The notes under the pieces: model-generated
Databases searched by the model: none
Seen by the model: only the letters and a program-made list of their open reading frames with translations
Told to the model about the DNA's origin: nothing
NCBI RefSeq assembly: GCF_030929615.1
Contig: NZ_JAVFVU010000037.1
Span: 1-64,000, forward strand
Direction: 5' to 3'
Source: Dyadobacter sp. LHD-138
GTDB lineage: Bacteria > Bacteroidota > Bacteroidia > Cytophagales > Spirosomataceae
DNA: 64,000 nt
Position numbers and translations under genes: made by a program
Shown here: positions 51,168 to 61,006 of the stretch, in pieces
How the letters are laid out: each line of letters begins with the position of its first letter
Numbering within the stretch: position 1 is the first letter of the stretch

Positions 51168-54100
51168 ATGCGTTTTTCTTTCCAACAACAGGTTTTTACA
51201 GGCGTCATTGTCTCCATACTGCTTGTAATAATCGTCGGTTATACTTCTTTTAATGCGATTATCCTGAATCAGGAAAATGCCGGTTGGGTGGATCATACCC
51301 GGGATGTAATAAAGGCATCGGCGGAGGTCAGAAATCAGCTTCTGACAGCTGAAACAAATTTAAGGGGATTCGCCTTGTTGAAAAACGACAACTTTGAAAA
51401 AACGCATAGCAACGCAAGCGAAAAGGTTTGGAGCCAGTTTAATGTTTTGCAGAAACTTGTCATTGATAATGCGTCTCAAACAGCCCGGCTGGATACTTTA
51501 TCGCCGATTATAAGAAACAGGCTGGATTTAATGTCCGCACAGCTGGAAATGCTGAAAGAAGGGCGATACACTTCTGACTCCCTGAAAGCCATGGTTTTGA
51601 GTGGGCAAAGAGTTTCCTCACAACTGAAATTTTATTTCGACAGAATAGAAAATACGGAAAATACTTTGCTGAAACTGCGTGAGGATGAGGCGGCGATCAG
51701 TTCAGACCGTGCAAAGCAAATTATCCTTGGCGGAACGACTGTTTTTTTGCTGGTCATTTTTGTTCTTTTCTATTTTATCAGGAAGACCTACATGGCCCAG
51801 ATCAGTTCGGAAAAGGGAACCGTAAAGGCTAATCAGGAACTCGCTATTCTTTCACGCGAAGATCAACGTAAAAACTGGATCTTATCGGCGGCGGTTGAGG
51901 TGAGTGAAGTGATAAGAGGGGAGCCTGGGGAGGAGGAACTGGCCAAAAAATTTATTGAGAGAATTGCCGAAGTTACAGGAGCGGCCACGGGTGTGCTCTA
52001 TGTTGTCAATCATTTGGGGAGTGTCTGGGATCTGGCGGCTACTTTTTCGGTGGAGCACAATGACGAGCTTCCGCATTCCGTCACAAAGGACACGGGTGTT
52101 TTGGGACAGGTAATTTATGAAAAACGAAGTCTTAAACAACTTGCAGTTGCGCCGGGATATCTTAAAATTAAAACGGGATTGGGTAATGCAATGCCGGGAA
52201 CGGTTTTGATAAAATCGCTGATACAGGGCGGTAAAGTCGTTGCCTTGCTTGAATTGGGTTATCCGGGAACATCGGATGATAAGGTTATTCAGTTACTGGA
52301 AAGAATATCCGATGGTGCAGCCATTGCTTTTTCAGCGGCCAGAGAGCGTCAGCTGATGAAGGAACTCCTTGATAAAACACAGCTCCAGGCGGAGGAACTT
52401 GAAAGCCAGCAGGAAGAATTAAGGGTTACCAATGAAGAACTGACGAGACAGACCTCGTTATTGCAGGTGTCAGAAGAGGAGCTTCGGGTACAGCAGGAGG
52501 AGCTGAAACAGATCAATACCGAGCTGGAAGAAAAAGCATTTTTACTGGAAGAGCAAAAAAGTACGATCGAGGAAGCACGCGATCAGGTGCAAAGAAAAGC
52601 CGATGAGTTGGAAAGAACGGGCCGGTTCAAAAGTGAATTTTTGGCTAATATGAGTCACGAGCTAAGGACTCCTTTGAATAGTATTCTGATCCTTTCGAGG
52701 ATTTTATCTGAAAATAAAGGGCTTCGGATGAGCGATGAAGAGCAGAAATACGCTGCTGTTATCAATAATTCGGGGAATGATCTGCTTACACTGATCAACG
52801 ACATCCTGGATCTGGCAAAAGTTGAGTCCGGGAAGATAGAGCTGCATGTCGAGGAAATTAATACAGAATTGCTTATTGTTGAGATCAGGAACACATTCCA
52901 AAAAATTGCTGAAAATAAAGGGCTTGACCTGGAACTTGTCCGGGGTGAAAACTGCCCCGATACCCTGTTCCTGGATCATGTCCGGATATTACAGATCCTG
53001 CGCAACCTGCTTTCCAATGCAATCAAGTTTACCTCAGCGCCGGGAACGGTATCGCTGATTATTTCTCAATGGGATGGCAAACTGCATTTCGAGGTTCGGG
53101 ATACGGGAATTGGAATTCCTGAAAACAAGCAAAAAGCCATTTTTGAAGCTTTTCAGCAGGCCGATGGATCAACGAGCCGGAAGTATGGCGGAACTGGTTT
53201 GGGCTTATCGATAAGCCGTGAGCTGGCCAACATTTTCCAGGGATCTATTACTTTAAAAAGTGAAGAAGGAAAGGGTTCGTCGTTTACATTGATCATTCCA
53301 TTGCAGGATGCGTTAAATACGGTGCCGGAAGTTATCGCTGAGCCGGTTGTAAAAGTTGAGGAGATGAAAAATACCCCAATAAAACCCGTCGTGTCCACGG
53401 AAAATGTAAGGATAAACAGGCTGTTGCTGATCGAGGATGATCCGATTTTTGCCGAGGACATGGCCAGTAAGGCACGTGACAATGGTTTTGAAGTGGTTGT
53501 GGCCGGCACGGGTTTTAAAGCGTTGAGTTTGGTTCAAAGTTTCAAACCCACAGCGATTATTTTGGATATGCACCTTCCTGATATTTCGGGCGACGATGTT
53601 TTAAAAGAACTGAAAGCGGATCCTGTAACCCGGCTTATTCCTGTCCATACGGTTTCAGCGGGCGACGAAAGCATCGCGAAGGTACTGCAAGAGGGGGCGA
53701 TCGGATTTATGCAAAAACCGGTAGACAAGAAGTCGGCGGAAATTATCTTTGACCTGCTTAAGCTGGAAGGCTCAAAAACAGAGCGGAAACGTATTTTACT
53801 CGTTGAGGACGATGCGTTCCAGAGCAAACATTTTGGCGATTTTCTCGAAGAAAATAATCTGTTTGTGCTTTACGCATATTCAGGTGAAGAGGCGCGGCTG
53901 TTGCTTGAACGAGAAGTTGTTGACGGCATTATTCTGGATATCCGATTAGCGGATATCAACGGTCTGGATTTACTGGATCAGATCAAGGCTGAACCGCAAT
54001 GGGCGGGCATACCAGTGATCGTGAATACTGCGGAGGATCTTTCACAGGAGGACCTGACCCGGGTGATGCGGTATTCACACCCGGTGGTGATGAAAACGCG

Positions 54101-54599
54101 CAAATCGAATGAACGCCTGCTGGATGAAGTTAATCTGTTCCTAAAAAAAATACAGCCTAAGCCAGCGCCTTCGATTCAAAAAACACAACTGTTCAGTAAC
54201 CCGGTGGTACATGCCGATCGTGTTTTTATTGGCAGAAAAGTGTTGCTGGCCGACGATGATATGCGTAATATTTTTGCACTGAGCGCTGTGCTGGAAGAGG
54301 CCGGATTCTCAATTGTTATTGCGATGAACGGCCGCGAGGCTTTACAGAAACTCGGAGATACCGATGATATTGATTTGGTTTTGATGGATGTCATGATGCC
54401 GGAAATGGATGGTATCGAAGCGACGAAACGGATTCGTAAGGAACAAAAATGGAGCAATTTGCCAATTATCGCCGTCACTGCCAAGGCGATGCAGGGCGAC
54501 CGTGAATTGTGTCTGGCAGCAGGAGCAAACGATTATATCTCGAAACCTGTTGACGTGGACAAATTATTGTCATTAGTAAAAGTTTGGTTACATTCATGA
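51168..54599 (+). CDS. Hybrid sensor kinase: CHASE3-GAF-HisKA-HATPase-REC-REC-REC
   Basis: The 1143-residue kinase has a membrane helix (about 8-27), a periplasmic CHASE3-type helical domain (about 35-180), and a second helix (about 186-206). A GAF domain (about 245-395) and a coiled coil (about 400-485) follow. The phosphoacceptor is H497 in ANMSHELRTPLNS, with the ATPase N-box NLLSNAIKFT and DTGIGIPE after it. Three receiver domains carry D800, D924 and D1074. Such multi-receiver kinases run multistep phosphorelays. Its stop overlaps the cheR start by four bases, tying it to the CheR/CheB proteins. No extracellular ligand can be inferred. Confidence 0.92.
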   Translation: MRFSFQQQVFTGVIVSILLVIIVGYTSFNAIILNQENAGWVDHTRDVIKASAEVRNQLLTAETNLRGFALLKNDNFEKTHSNASEKVWSQFNVLQKLVIDNASQTARLDTLSPIIRNRLDLMSAQLEMLKEGRYTSDSLKAMVLSGQRVSSQLKFYFDRIENTENTLLKLREDEAAISSDRAKQIILGGTTVFLLVIFVLFYFIRKTYMAQISSEKGTVKANQELAILSREDQRKNWILSAAVEVSEVIRGEPGEEELAKKFIERIAEVTGAATGVLYVVNHLGSVWDLAATFSVEHNDELPHSVTKDTGVLGQVIYEKRSLKQLAVAPGYLKIKTGLGNAMPGTVLIKSLIQGGKVVALLELGYPGTSDDKVIQLLERISDGAAIAFSAARERQLMKELLDKTQLQAEELESQQEELRVTNEELTRQTSLLQVSEEELRVQQEELKQINTELEEKAFLLEEQKSTIEEARDQVQRKADELERTGRFKSEFLANMSHELRTPLNSILILSRILSENKGLRMSDEEQKYAAVINNSGNDLLTLINDILDLAKVESGKIELHVEEINTELLIVEIRNTFQKIAENKGLDLELVRGENCPDTLFLDHVRILQILRNLLSNAIKFTSAPGTVSLIISQWDGKLHFEVRDTGIGIPENKQKAIFEAFQQADGSTSRKYGGTGLGLSISRELANIFQGSITLKSEEGKGSSFTLIIPLQDALNTVPEVIAEPVVKVEEMKNTPIKPVVSTENVRINRLLLIEDDPIFAEDMASKARDNGFEVVVAGTGFKALSLVQSFKPTAIILDMHLPDISGDDVLKELKADPVTRLIPVHTVSAGDESIAKVLQEGAIGFMQKPVDKKSAEIIFDLLKLEGSKTERKRILLVEDDAFQSKHFGDFLEENNLFVLYAYSGEEARLLLEREVVDGIILDIRLADINGLDLLDQIKAEPQWAGIPVIVNTAEDLSQEDLTRVMRYSHPVVMKTRKSNERLLDEVNLFLKKIQPKPAPSIQKTQLFSNPVVHADRVFIGRKVLLADDDMRNIFALSAVLEEAGFSIVIAMNGREALQKLGDTDDIDLVLMDVMMPEMDGIEATKRIRKEQKWSNLPIIAVTAKAMQGDRELCLAAGANDYISKPVDVDKLLSLVKVWLHS

Positions 54600-55411
54600 T
54601 CGTACTGGAATATCAGGAACTGGAATTGTTGATTGTCAGGGTTCGTGAAATATCGGGCTTTGATTTTTCCGGTTATGCGCGGCCCTCGTTGCTGCGCCGG
54701 GCTGCGAGATACCTAACCAAACATGCCATGAGTCTTTCCGAGCTTATTGTACACCTTGAACAGGGCGGGAAAGTAGTTTACGATTTCATTCAGGAACTCA
54801 CGGTCAATTATTCCGAAATGTTCCGGGATCCGGATTTCTTTATCAGTTTAAGATCCGAGGTTATTAGCTATCTGGAATCATTCCCAGCGATCCGGATCTG
54901 GGTCGCTGGTTGTGCTTCGGGCGAAGAAGCTTTTTCGATGGCTATTCTATTGAAGGAGACCGGATTATATAACCGTTCCTTAATCTACGCCACTGATTTG
55001 AGCGAGCGCGTTTTGTCTTCCGCCCGCGAGGGCATTTTTAGTTTGGGACATATGCGTACTTTTTCGGAAAACTATTTGTTGGCAGAGGGGAAATACTCTT
55101 TATCAGATTATTATCATGTGGCTTATGGTCAGGCGGTGATGGTTCCCGACCTTCGGAAGAACCTTGTATTTTCGCTCCACGACCTGACCGGTGACGGAGT
55201 ATTTAATGAGTTTCAGATGGTGAGTTGCCGGAACGTAATGATCTATTTTAACCTGGAACAGCGTCAGAAAGTTTTTAGGTTATTGTACGAAAGTCTGGCT
55301 ATGTTTGGTTTTTTATGTCTCGGAAAACGTGAAACCCTGCGTTATTCTGGGTATGAAGAGCATTTTCGTGTCATCGATACCCGACTAAACATTTACCAGA
55401 AAATCAAATGA
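54596..55411 (+). CDS. CheR-type protein-glutamate methyltransferase
   Basis: The 271-residue protein has an all-helical N-terminal domain and a SAM domain. Visible motifs are TVNYSEMFRDPDFF, the SAM-binding WVAGCASGEEAFSMAI, IYATDLSE and VSCRNVMIYF. CheR enzymes methylate glutamates in chemoreceptor helices, yet no chemoreceptor gene is near. Start at 54596 (ATGA overlap with the kinase stop) is preferred to the upstream in-frame codon. It is translationally coupled to CheB downstream, also via ATGA. It may methylate the CHASE3 kinase's coiled coil (inference). Confidence 0.9.
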   Translation: MIVLEYQELELLIVRVREISGFDFSGYARPSLLRRAARYLTKHAMSLSELIVHLEQGGKVVYDFIQELTVNYSEMFRDPDFFISLRSEVISYLESFPAIRIWVAGCASGEEAFSMAILLKETGLYNRSLIYATDLSERVLSSAREGIFSLGHMRTFSENYLLAEGKYSLSDYYHVAYGQAVMVPDLRKNLVFSLHDLTGDGVFNEFQMVSCRNVMIYFNLEQRQKVFRLLYESLAMFGFLCLGKRETLRYSGYEEHFRVIDTRLNIYQKIK

Positions 55412-56001
55412 TAACCGCAAAAAAAAAACCTCTAAATCTGATACTCATGGGAGGATCATCGGGGAGTTTTGCGCTTTTTGAAGAAATAATAAAATTGGTT
55501 ACAAAACCGTTACCCTGTGCTTTGATCTTTGTTTTGCATCGTGGAAAATCCAGTTTGTCAGAGCTTCCGGTGTTGTTTAATTCAAAAACAAAAGTAAGAA
55601 TGGAGGAACCGCAGCATCTTGATTTACTGGATACAAACTGTATTTATTTCGCCGTGCCCGACTATCATTTGTTAATTGGCCCGGACCAGCGATTTTATTT
55701 AGACGCAGCTGAAAAGGATTTTTTTTCGCGTCCTTCCATTGATGCCACTTTTATTTCCGCAGCCCAGTCGGGCATACCGATCAAGGCAGCCATGTTATTT
55801 TCCGGTGCCAGTGAGGACGGGGCAAAAGGAATCAGACAAATTGCGGAAGCGGGTTTTCGTACCTATGTGCAGAACCCCGATTTCGCGGAAGCACAAAAAA
55901 TGCCTTTGGCAGCCATCGATGCATACGATAAACACCAAATTTTGAATGAAGAAAATCTGTTTGAAGAAATTAGAAGTATCCTATATAGCCACTCAACTTA
56001 A
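55408..56001 (+). CDS. CheB-type methylesterase without receiver domain
   Basis: The 197-residue protein is the catalytic domain alone, without the N-terminal receiver of classical CheB. The catalytic triad is visible: S17 in MGGSSGSF, His in FVLHRGKSS and Asp in SGASEDGAKG (about 135-140). It would hydrolyse glutamyl methyl esters made by the coupled CheR, or deamidate glutamines. Absence of the receiver suggests control by protein contact with a kinase rather than by its own phosphorylation. Confidence 0.9.
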   Translation: MITAKKKPLNLILMGGSSGSFALFEEIIKLVTKPLPCALIFVLHRGKSSLSELPVLFNSKTKVRMEEPQHLDLLDTNCIYFAVPDYHLLIGPDQRFYLDAAEKDFFSRPSIDATFISAAQSGIPIKAAMLFSGASEDGAKGIRQIAEAGFRTYVQNPDFAEAQKMPLAAIDAYDKHQILNEENLFEEIRSILYSHST

Positions 56002-56004
56002 ATA

Positions 56005-57930
56005 ATGGAAAATACGAAAATTCTGCTGCTGGATGACCGGGAAGAAAATTTATTATCACTGAAAGCGATTCTAAGCAGGGACGATATTACCATTTTCGCT
56101 ACCACATCACCCAATGAGGCGTTGCGTATCGTTTGGGAAAATGAAATATCTGTGGCTTTGGTTGACGTTCAGATGCCGGGGATGGACGGTTTTGAGTTTG
56201 CTGAAACGCTAGCTTCAAATCCTAAAACCAGGGAAATTCTGATCGTTTTTGTAACGGCGATTTCAAAAGAAACGACCTACGCCGTCCGTGGTCTGAGGAC
56301 CGGAGCGGTTGATTATCTTTACAAACCTCTTGATCCATATATCACCAATGCCAAGGTTGATTCTTTGATCCGTGTGGCAAGAAGTCAGCGGGAAATAAGA
56401 GAGAAAAATAAACTTCTTGAAAACTACGCTACCATTGTCACAAATTCGCCTGATATTATCGCAACGGTTGCGCCGGATTCAGGAAGGATATTGTCAATAA
56501 ATCCGTCTGTACAAACAATTTTAGGCCTGAATCCAGCCTCGCTGATCAACATTTCGATGCTGGATTTATTGGTGGAAGCAAACCGTTCCGGCTTGCAGAC
56601 TGTCCTTGTGAACCAGAGTTATATGAGTGGGGAGACGATCGTGGTAGAAGACCAGTTTGTAGGCAAACTCAGTCAGCCTGTTTGGCTCGAACTTCGGATT
56701 ATGTACAAAAATCGGCTTCTTTTTATCAACCTGCATGATATTGAAAAGAGAAAGGCGCACGAACTAGCGCTGGTCGAAGCAAGAAGTCTGGCCGATAAAT
56801 CAAGAAAGGTCAAGGAATCCTTCCTGGCCAATATGAGTCACGAAATCCGCACGCCTTTGAATGGTATTATCGGGATTGGCAATTTGCTTGAAGCTACGGA
56901 ACTGGAAACTGACCAGCGGGAATTGCTGGACATGCTCCTGAATTCGTCGGGCTCGCTTTTAAATATTCTGAATGATATTCTTGATATCTCGAAAATTGAT
57001 GAAGGGAAGTTTTCAATATTGCCAACGCCCACGAACCTGCTTGTCCTTGGCAAAGGCATTATTGACCTGATGCGCTTTAAGGCTGATGAGAAAAGGTTGG
57101 AACTGAGCCTGAAATATGACGAAGAGATACCGGGAAGTGTATTGATCGATGGCATGCGCCTCAATCAGATTTTAATGAATCTGGTGGGTAATGCACTGAA
57201 ATTCACACACGCGGGTCATGTGCGATTGAAAATTGAATACCAGGGTATGGAAGGCTCTTTTCACAAGATAAGACTGGCGGTAGAAGATTCAGGAATTGGT
57301 ATTTCGGAAGACCGTATCCCGGCGATTTTTTCGGAATATGGACAAGCGACGCAGGAAACTTCACATAATTATGGTGGTACGGGATTGGGTCTGACCATTT
57401 CGCAGAAGCTGGTGCTGTTGATGGGCGGCGATCTTAGGGTAACGAGTCAGTTCCAAAAAGGGAGTGAATTTTATTTTACCCTGTTGCTGAAAGACGCTAA
57501 TCAGAAAATGAGTGAAAAGGCACCCGTTGTCTCATTTAAAAGTCTAAGCCCATTTTTTGGCAAAAAGGTTTTGATTGCAGAAGATAATCATATCAATGCG
57601 TTGCTGATCAATAAATATTTAACAACCTGGCTGATTGATGTGACGCTGGTCGTCAATGGAAAGGAAGCGATCAGGGAACTTCGGGACCAAACTTTTGACC
57701 TGATTATCATGGACACCCGGATGCCGGAAATGGATGGATTTCAAACGGCACAGTATGCCAGAAAGGAATTGGGAATTACCACACCCATTTTGTCGCTCTC
57801 TGCCACGGTGCTTGAAGAGGATATCCGTCAGGCGCTGGAATCGGGTATGAACGATACTTTATCCAAGCCTTTTGAGCCTGTCCGGCTTCACGAGAAAATT
57901 GGGCGGTTACTTGCAGAATCGGTTGTCTGA
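56005..57930 (+). CDS. Hybrid histidine kinase: REC-PAS-HisKA-HATPase-REC
   Basis: The 641-residue soluble kinase has an N-terminal receiver with D54 in LVDVQMPGMDGFEF and a PAS domain (about 135-250). The HisKA phosphoacceptor is H279 in ANMSHEIRTPLNGIIG, the ATPase N-box is NQILMNLVGNALKFT, and GTGLGLTISQKL follows; a C-terminal receiver has D570 in MDTRMPEMDG. It lacks membrane helices, so it takes its input from the receiver or PAS. It starts three bases after cheB. Phosphate could flow from the membrane hybrid kinase to this protein's first receiver (inference). Confidence 0.92.
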   Translation: MENTKILLLDDREENLLSLKAILSRDDITIFATTSPNEALRIVWENEISVALVDVQMPGMDGFEFAETLASNPKTREILIVFVTAISKETTYAVRGLRTGAVDYLYKPLDPYITNAKVDSLIRVARSQREIREKNKLLENYATIVTNSPDIIATVAPDSGRILSINPSVQTILGLNPASLINISMLDLLVEANRSGLQTVLVNQSYMSGETIVVEDQFVGKLSQPVWLELRIMYKNRLLFINLHDIEKRKAHELALVEARSLADKSRKVKESFLANMSHEIRTPLNGIIGIGNLLEATELETDQRELLDMLLNSSGSLLNILNDILDISKIDEGKFSILPTPTNLLVLGKGIIDLMRFKADEKRLELSLKYDEEIPGSVLIDGMRLNQILMNLVGNALKFTHAGHVRLKIEYQGMEGSFHKIRLAVEDSGIGISEDRIPAIFSEYGQATQETSHNYGGTGLGLTISQKLVLLMGGDLRVTSQFQKGSEFYFTLLLKDANQKMSEKAPVVSFKSLSPFFGKKVLIAEDNHINALLINKYLTTWLIDVTLVVNGKEAIRELRDQTFDLIIMDTRMPEMDGFQTAQYARKELGITTPILSLSATVLEEDIRQALESGMNDTLSKPFEPVRLHEKIGRLLAESVV

Positions 57931-58058
57931 AAATGAAAAATGATAGCGCTGACTGATTAAACCGACATTAAATGCAACGAATTTTTCTCATTAATCGTAA
58001 TGTTTTAAGAACGGTTTCGTTTAATTATAGTTGAAATTTAGTGTACATAAATAGCAAG

Positions 58059-58826
58059 ATGAAAAGTAAAAATAATAGCTGGTTCCTCCTTGCCCTGGTG
58101 GTATTGGCAGGGTGTAGTTCTTCCAAAACGATCCCTTATGCATCAAAATGGAATGCACCGTTTTCTTATGTGGATGAAGTAAAACCGGATGGAAAAGATC
58201 AGGTTTCGAGATTGGCGTACGGGATCATCAATGATGATCATTATCTATACATGACCATGACAACCCGCGATCCGGCTACGATTCAGAAGATTCTGGGTAA
58301 CGGTTTAAAAGTATCTTTCAGTCCGGAAGGACAGAAAAAGGATTCCTATTCTCTGTTGTTTCCGGTTGTCTTGAAAGAAGACCGGAAAGCCCTGCGCCGG
58401 ATTGATACAGATTTACCCAATAGCCTTGGCCTGGGACTTTTGATGGATTCTTACAACAAGGAAGCAGTTTGGAAAGATAAACAAGGTCAGCGTTTTATCA
58501 ATCTGGTTGAAGCCGACGGAAGCATCAAGTCACACATCAGCATGGATAAAAACGGTGAGCTAACCCAGCAAATGGCGGTACCTTTCAGCCTTCTTGCGAT
58601 GAATCCCAAGGAGTCTTCGCTATTGGGTGTAAGTATTAAAATTGATGGGGCTTCCTCTTCGCAGTCAGGCTTTTCACCCAGAATTGGCATAGGCCTTGGC
58701 GGTGGAATTGGCATGGGCGGCGGTATGGGCGTTGGCATAGGGACTGGAGGTGGCTCACGATACGGAACGAATGACAGAGGTGTTGATATCCGCCTGGAAG
58801 TGCAGCTGGCTCGTGGGAACGGTTGA
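58059..58826 (+). CDS. Lipoprotein with Gly-rich C-terminal region
   Basis: The signal peptide ends in the lipobox VLAGC (about residue 18), so the protein is a lipoprotein. The mature part is polar with DDHYLYMTMTTRDPATIQKI and a beta-like region. The end holds a Gly-rich stretch of about 30 residues with repeated GxGxG patterns, preceding a conserved-looking RGVDIRLEVQLARG. The start at 58059 is the ATG of MKSKNNS; a GTG six codons earlier is open. No family recognised; Gly-rich tails are seen in some surface proteins. Confidence 0.65.
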   Translation: MKSKNNSWFLLALVVLAGCSSSKTIPYASKWNAPFSYVDEVKPDGKDQVSRLAYGIINDDHYLYMTMTTRDPATIQKILGNGLKVSFSPEGQKKDSYSLLFPVVLKEDRKALRRIDTDLPNSLGLGLLMDSYNKEAVWKDKQGQRFINLVEADGSIKSHISMDKNGELTQQMAVPFSLLAMNPKESSLLGVSIKIDGASSSQSGFSPRIGIGLGGGIGMGGGMGVGIGTGGGSRYGTNDRGVDIRLEVQLARGNG

Positions 58827-58840
58827 TTTTAGATATTTTT

Positions 58841-58888
58841 TATAAAAGAAATGCCCGTTGATGAATTTCGGCGGGCATTTCTTTTATA
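58841..58888. terminator. Bidirectional terminator between lipoprotein and CFA synthase genes
   Basis: A near-perfect 17 bp stem (TATAAAAGAAATGCCCG and complement) with a 14-base loop includes the stop codon of the leftward methyltransferase. A- and T-rich flanks favour termination from both sides. Confidence 0.78.
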
Positions 58889-60146
58889 AAAAATTGGCAT
58901 TGTTTGGCCTGCTGTAAACCAGCTGCATGACGCTAATATTGCGCATGACGAAGGCAGCTTCACAGTAACAGAGGTAGTAGGTCCATTTGCGGATAAACTG
59001 ATCGTCGTACCCCAGGTTTTTAATTTCAGCCAAGCGCTCATTAAATTTATTCAGCCAGGCTCTTAAAGTGTATGCATAATGCAGTCCGAATTCTTTCAAA
59101 TCAACCAGGCTCATGTCGCCGGTTTTGTTAACAGAGCGGTTAATAGCAGCCACTGACGGTAGCAAGGAGCCCGGGAAAATGTATTTCTGGATCCAGTCGA
59201 CACCTTTTTTCAAGCTGTCATAACGTGCATCCGGACAAGTAATAACCTGAATCGCAAGAATTCCGTCTTTTTTTAGGAGGGAATTGCATTTGCTGAAATA
59301 GATATCCATAAACTCATGTCCAACCGCTTCCAGCATTTCAATGGAAACAATTTTGTCAAATGATCCTTCGACATTCCGGTAGTCCATCAGTAAAACCTCT
59401 ACCCGTTCAGACAAACCGGCAGCGGATATACGTTCCATGGCAAGCTTCTGTTGCTCAACGGATAAAGTCAATGAAGTGACTTTGCAGCCATAATTTTTTG
59501 CCATATGTATCGCATTGCCGCCCCAGCCGCTGCCAATTTCAAGGACGTGGTCGGAAGGCTGCAAGTTTAGTTTCTGACAAAGGCGATCATATTTTTCCAG
59601 TTGCGCCGCTTCCAGGTCCATGCCTTCATGACGGAAATATGCGCTGGAATAGGTCATCGTTTTATCCAGAAAAACACCGAAGAAATCATTGCTCAGATCG
59701 TAATGCTCCGATATGTTTTTCCTCGATCCTTCGAGTGTATTGGAGCGGGCACTATGGGTTATTTTATTCCAGAATCGTAATACATTCAGGACAAAGGCCT
59801 GTGATTTGCTGCCGGAAAGGCCAGGCGCATTTTCAACGTTAAGCAGCACCCAGTTGATAACCTGGGTAATATTATCCGTTTCCCAGAGTCCATCCACATA
59901 GGCCTCCCCAAAACCAATATCACCGAACAGCGTGAGACGTTTAAAAAATTCCACATCTGTAACGGTAACACAGGCTGATATCGGATTTATCCCGTTACCG
60001 AAAAACTCGGTCCGTCCATCCGGAAGGGTCAATGCCAGCTTTCCCAAATTCATCTTATGAAGCTGGCTGAAAACCAGTTGCTGGTATAAGCCAGGTTTTG
60101 TGGCAACTGGTTCTGTTCTGTTCAATGTTGCGCTGGTTTTTAGCAT
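58884..60146 (-). CDS. Cyclopropane-fatty-acyl-phospholipid synthase family methyltransferase
   Basis: The 420-residue SAM enzyme of the CFA/mycolic acid synthase family acts on unsaturated acyl chains in membrane lipids. It shows YDLSNDFFGVFLDKTMTYSS, a SAM motif HVLEIGSGWGGNAIHMA (about 200), and VSIEMLEAVGHEFMDIYF. An N-terminal region of 120 residues precedes the catalytic part, as in many Cfa enzymes. It is the last gene of the leftward lipid operon, whose other members include a DUF1365 and an FAD oxidoreductase. Product may be cyclopropane, methyl-branched or another modified fatty acid. Confidence 0.88.
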   Translation of the reverse strand: MLKTSATLNRTEPVATKPGLYQQLVFSQLHKMNLGKLALTLPDGRTEFFGNGINPISACVTVTDVEFFKRLTLFGDIGFGEAYVDGLWETDNITQVINWVLLNVENAPGLSGSKSQAFVLNVLRFWNKITHSARSNTLEGSRKNISEHYDLSNDFFGVFLDKTMTYSSAYFRHEGMDLEAAQLEKYDRLCQKLNLQPSDHVLEIGSGWGGNAIHMAKNYGCKVTSLTLSVEQQKLAMERISAAGLSERVEVLLMDYRNVEGSFDKIVSIEMLEAVGHEFMDIYFSKCNSLLKKDGILAIQVITCPDARYDSLKKGVDWIQKYIFPGSLLPSVAAINRSVNKTGDMSLVDLKEFGLHYAYTLRAWLNKFNERLAEIKNLGYDDQFIRKWTYYLCYCEAAFVMRNISVMQLVYSRPNNANFL

Positions 60147-60169
60147 GGTAATGATGGGTGACTGGCCGG

Positions 60170-60982
60170 TTAAGATTTGTACCTTCTATATACTTCTGTT
60201 TGCAATTGAGGGTTGTCTGTCTTGCGATGAAACCCGATTTTTTTGGCCCAAAGTTTTAACGCCTGCCAATGAATCAGCCAGGTTATTTGCATGGTGACGA
60301 GCGGAATACTGAAAAAATACCGGAGCATATTGGCATCCGTCAGTACCGTTTTTTCACCCTGTAATGAGCTCATAAAATAGAGTTCACCTGCCTCATCGTA
60401 ATCGTTGATGGTGATATTCAGCCGATCTCCCGGTATTTTTACATTGAAATCAAAGTAGAAGTCAAGATCAATAAAAGGAGAAACGTAAAAGTTTTTATTG
60501 GTATACAGATGAAATCCGTCATGGTTAAGCGTTTTGTTTTCAAGGAAATACGGTTTCATTTCCATAAAAGTATTACACACCTCCACGACCGTACAGACGG
60601 GTTCATCAAGCGCATTGTAACAGATGTAAAATGAAACCGGATTGAACTGATAACCCATCGTACACAGATTGGTAAGAAGCATAATCCGTCCATTTCCAAT
60701 ATCCACAAAGTTTTCAGCCAGATATTGTGTAATGTGCTCCCTGATTTTTTTCGATTTATCCGGGTTTTCAATCGGTAATTGTAAATGATCGGAATCACGG
60801 AAATTGAACAGATTGAAACGGTTTCGGCTTAGCCATCTGAATTTTTGCGAAATAGAATCAAGCTCAGCCAGGTCCAGGTAGAACATAAAAATATCGTAAT
60901 GAAATTTATGTTTCTTCGGATGAAGCCTGTTGTGCATCACCCGCGCCTTGTATAAGCAAGAATTTAAATGATCCTGTTTCAT
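60170..60982 (-). CDS. DUF1365 family protein
   Basis: The 270-residue protein belongs to DUF1365 by its start SCLYKARVMHNRLHPKKHKF and by TMGYQFNPVSFYICYN and ENKTLNHDGFHLYTNKNFYV. DUF1365 genes are commonly found beside FAD amine-oxidase-like and CFA-type genes, as here, and have been linked to fatty-acid modification clusters. No catalytic motif is clear; the role is unknown. The gaps to both neighbours are 23-24 bases. Confidence 0.88.
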   Translation of the reverse strand: MKQDHLNSCLYKARVMHNRLHPKKHKFHYDIFMFYLDLAELDSISQKFRWLSRNRFNLFNFRDSDHLQLPIENPDKSKKIREHITQYLAENFVDIGNGRIMLLTNLCTMGYQFNPVSFYICYNALDEPVCTVVEVCNTFMEMKPYFLENKTLNHDGFHLYTNKNFYVSPFIDLDFYFDFNVKIPGDRLNITINDYDEAGELYFMSSLQGEKTVLTDANMLRYFFSIPLVTMQITWLIHWQALKLWAKKIGFHRKTDNPQLQTEVYRRYKS

Positions 60983-61006
60983 GTATGGATATACGATAAA
61001 ACGGGG

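Noticed and set aside
58487..58738. Pro-rich minus-strand frame (MPTPIPPPMPIPPP...)
   Set aside because: It is the complement of the Gly-rich codons of the lipoprotein gene, so the Pro repeats follow from composition.
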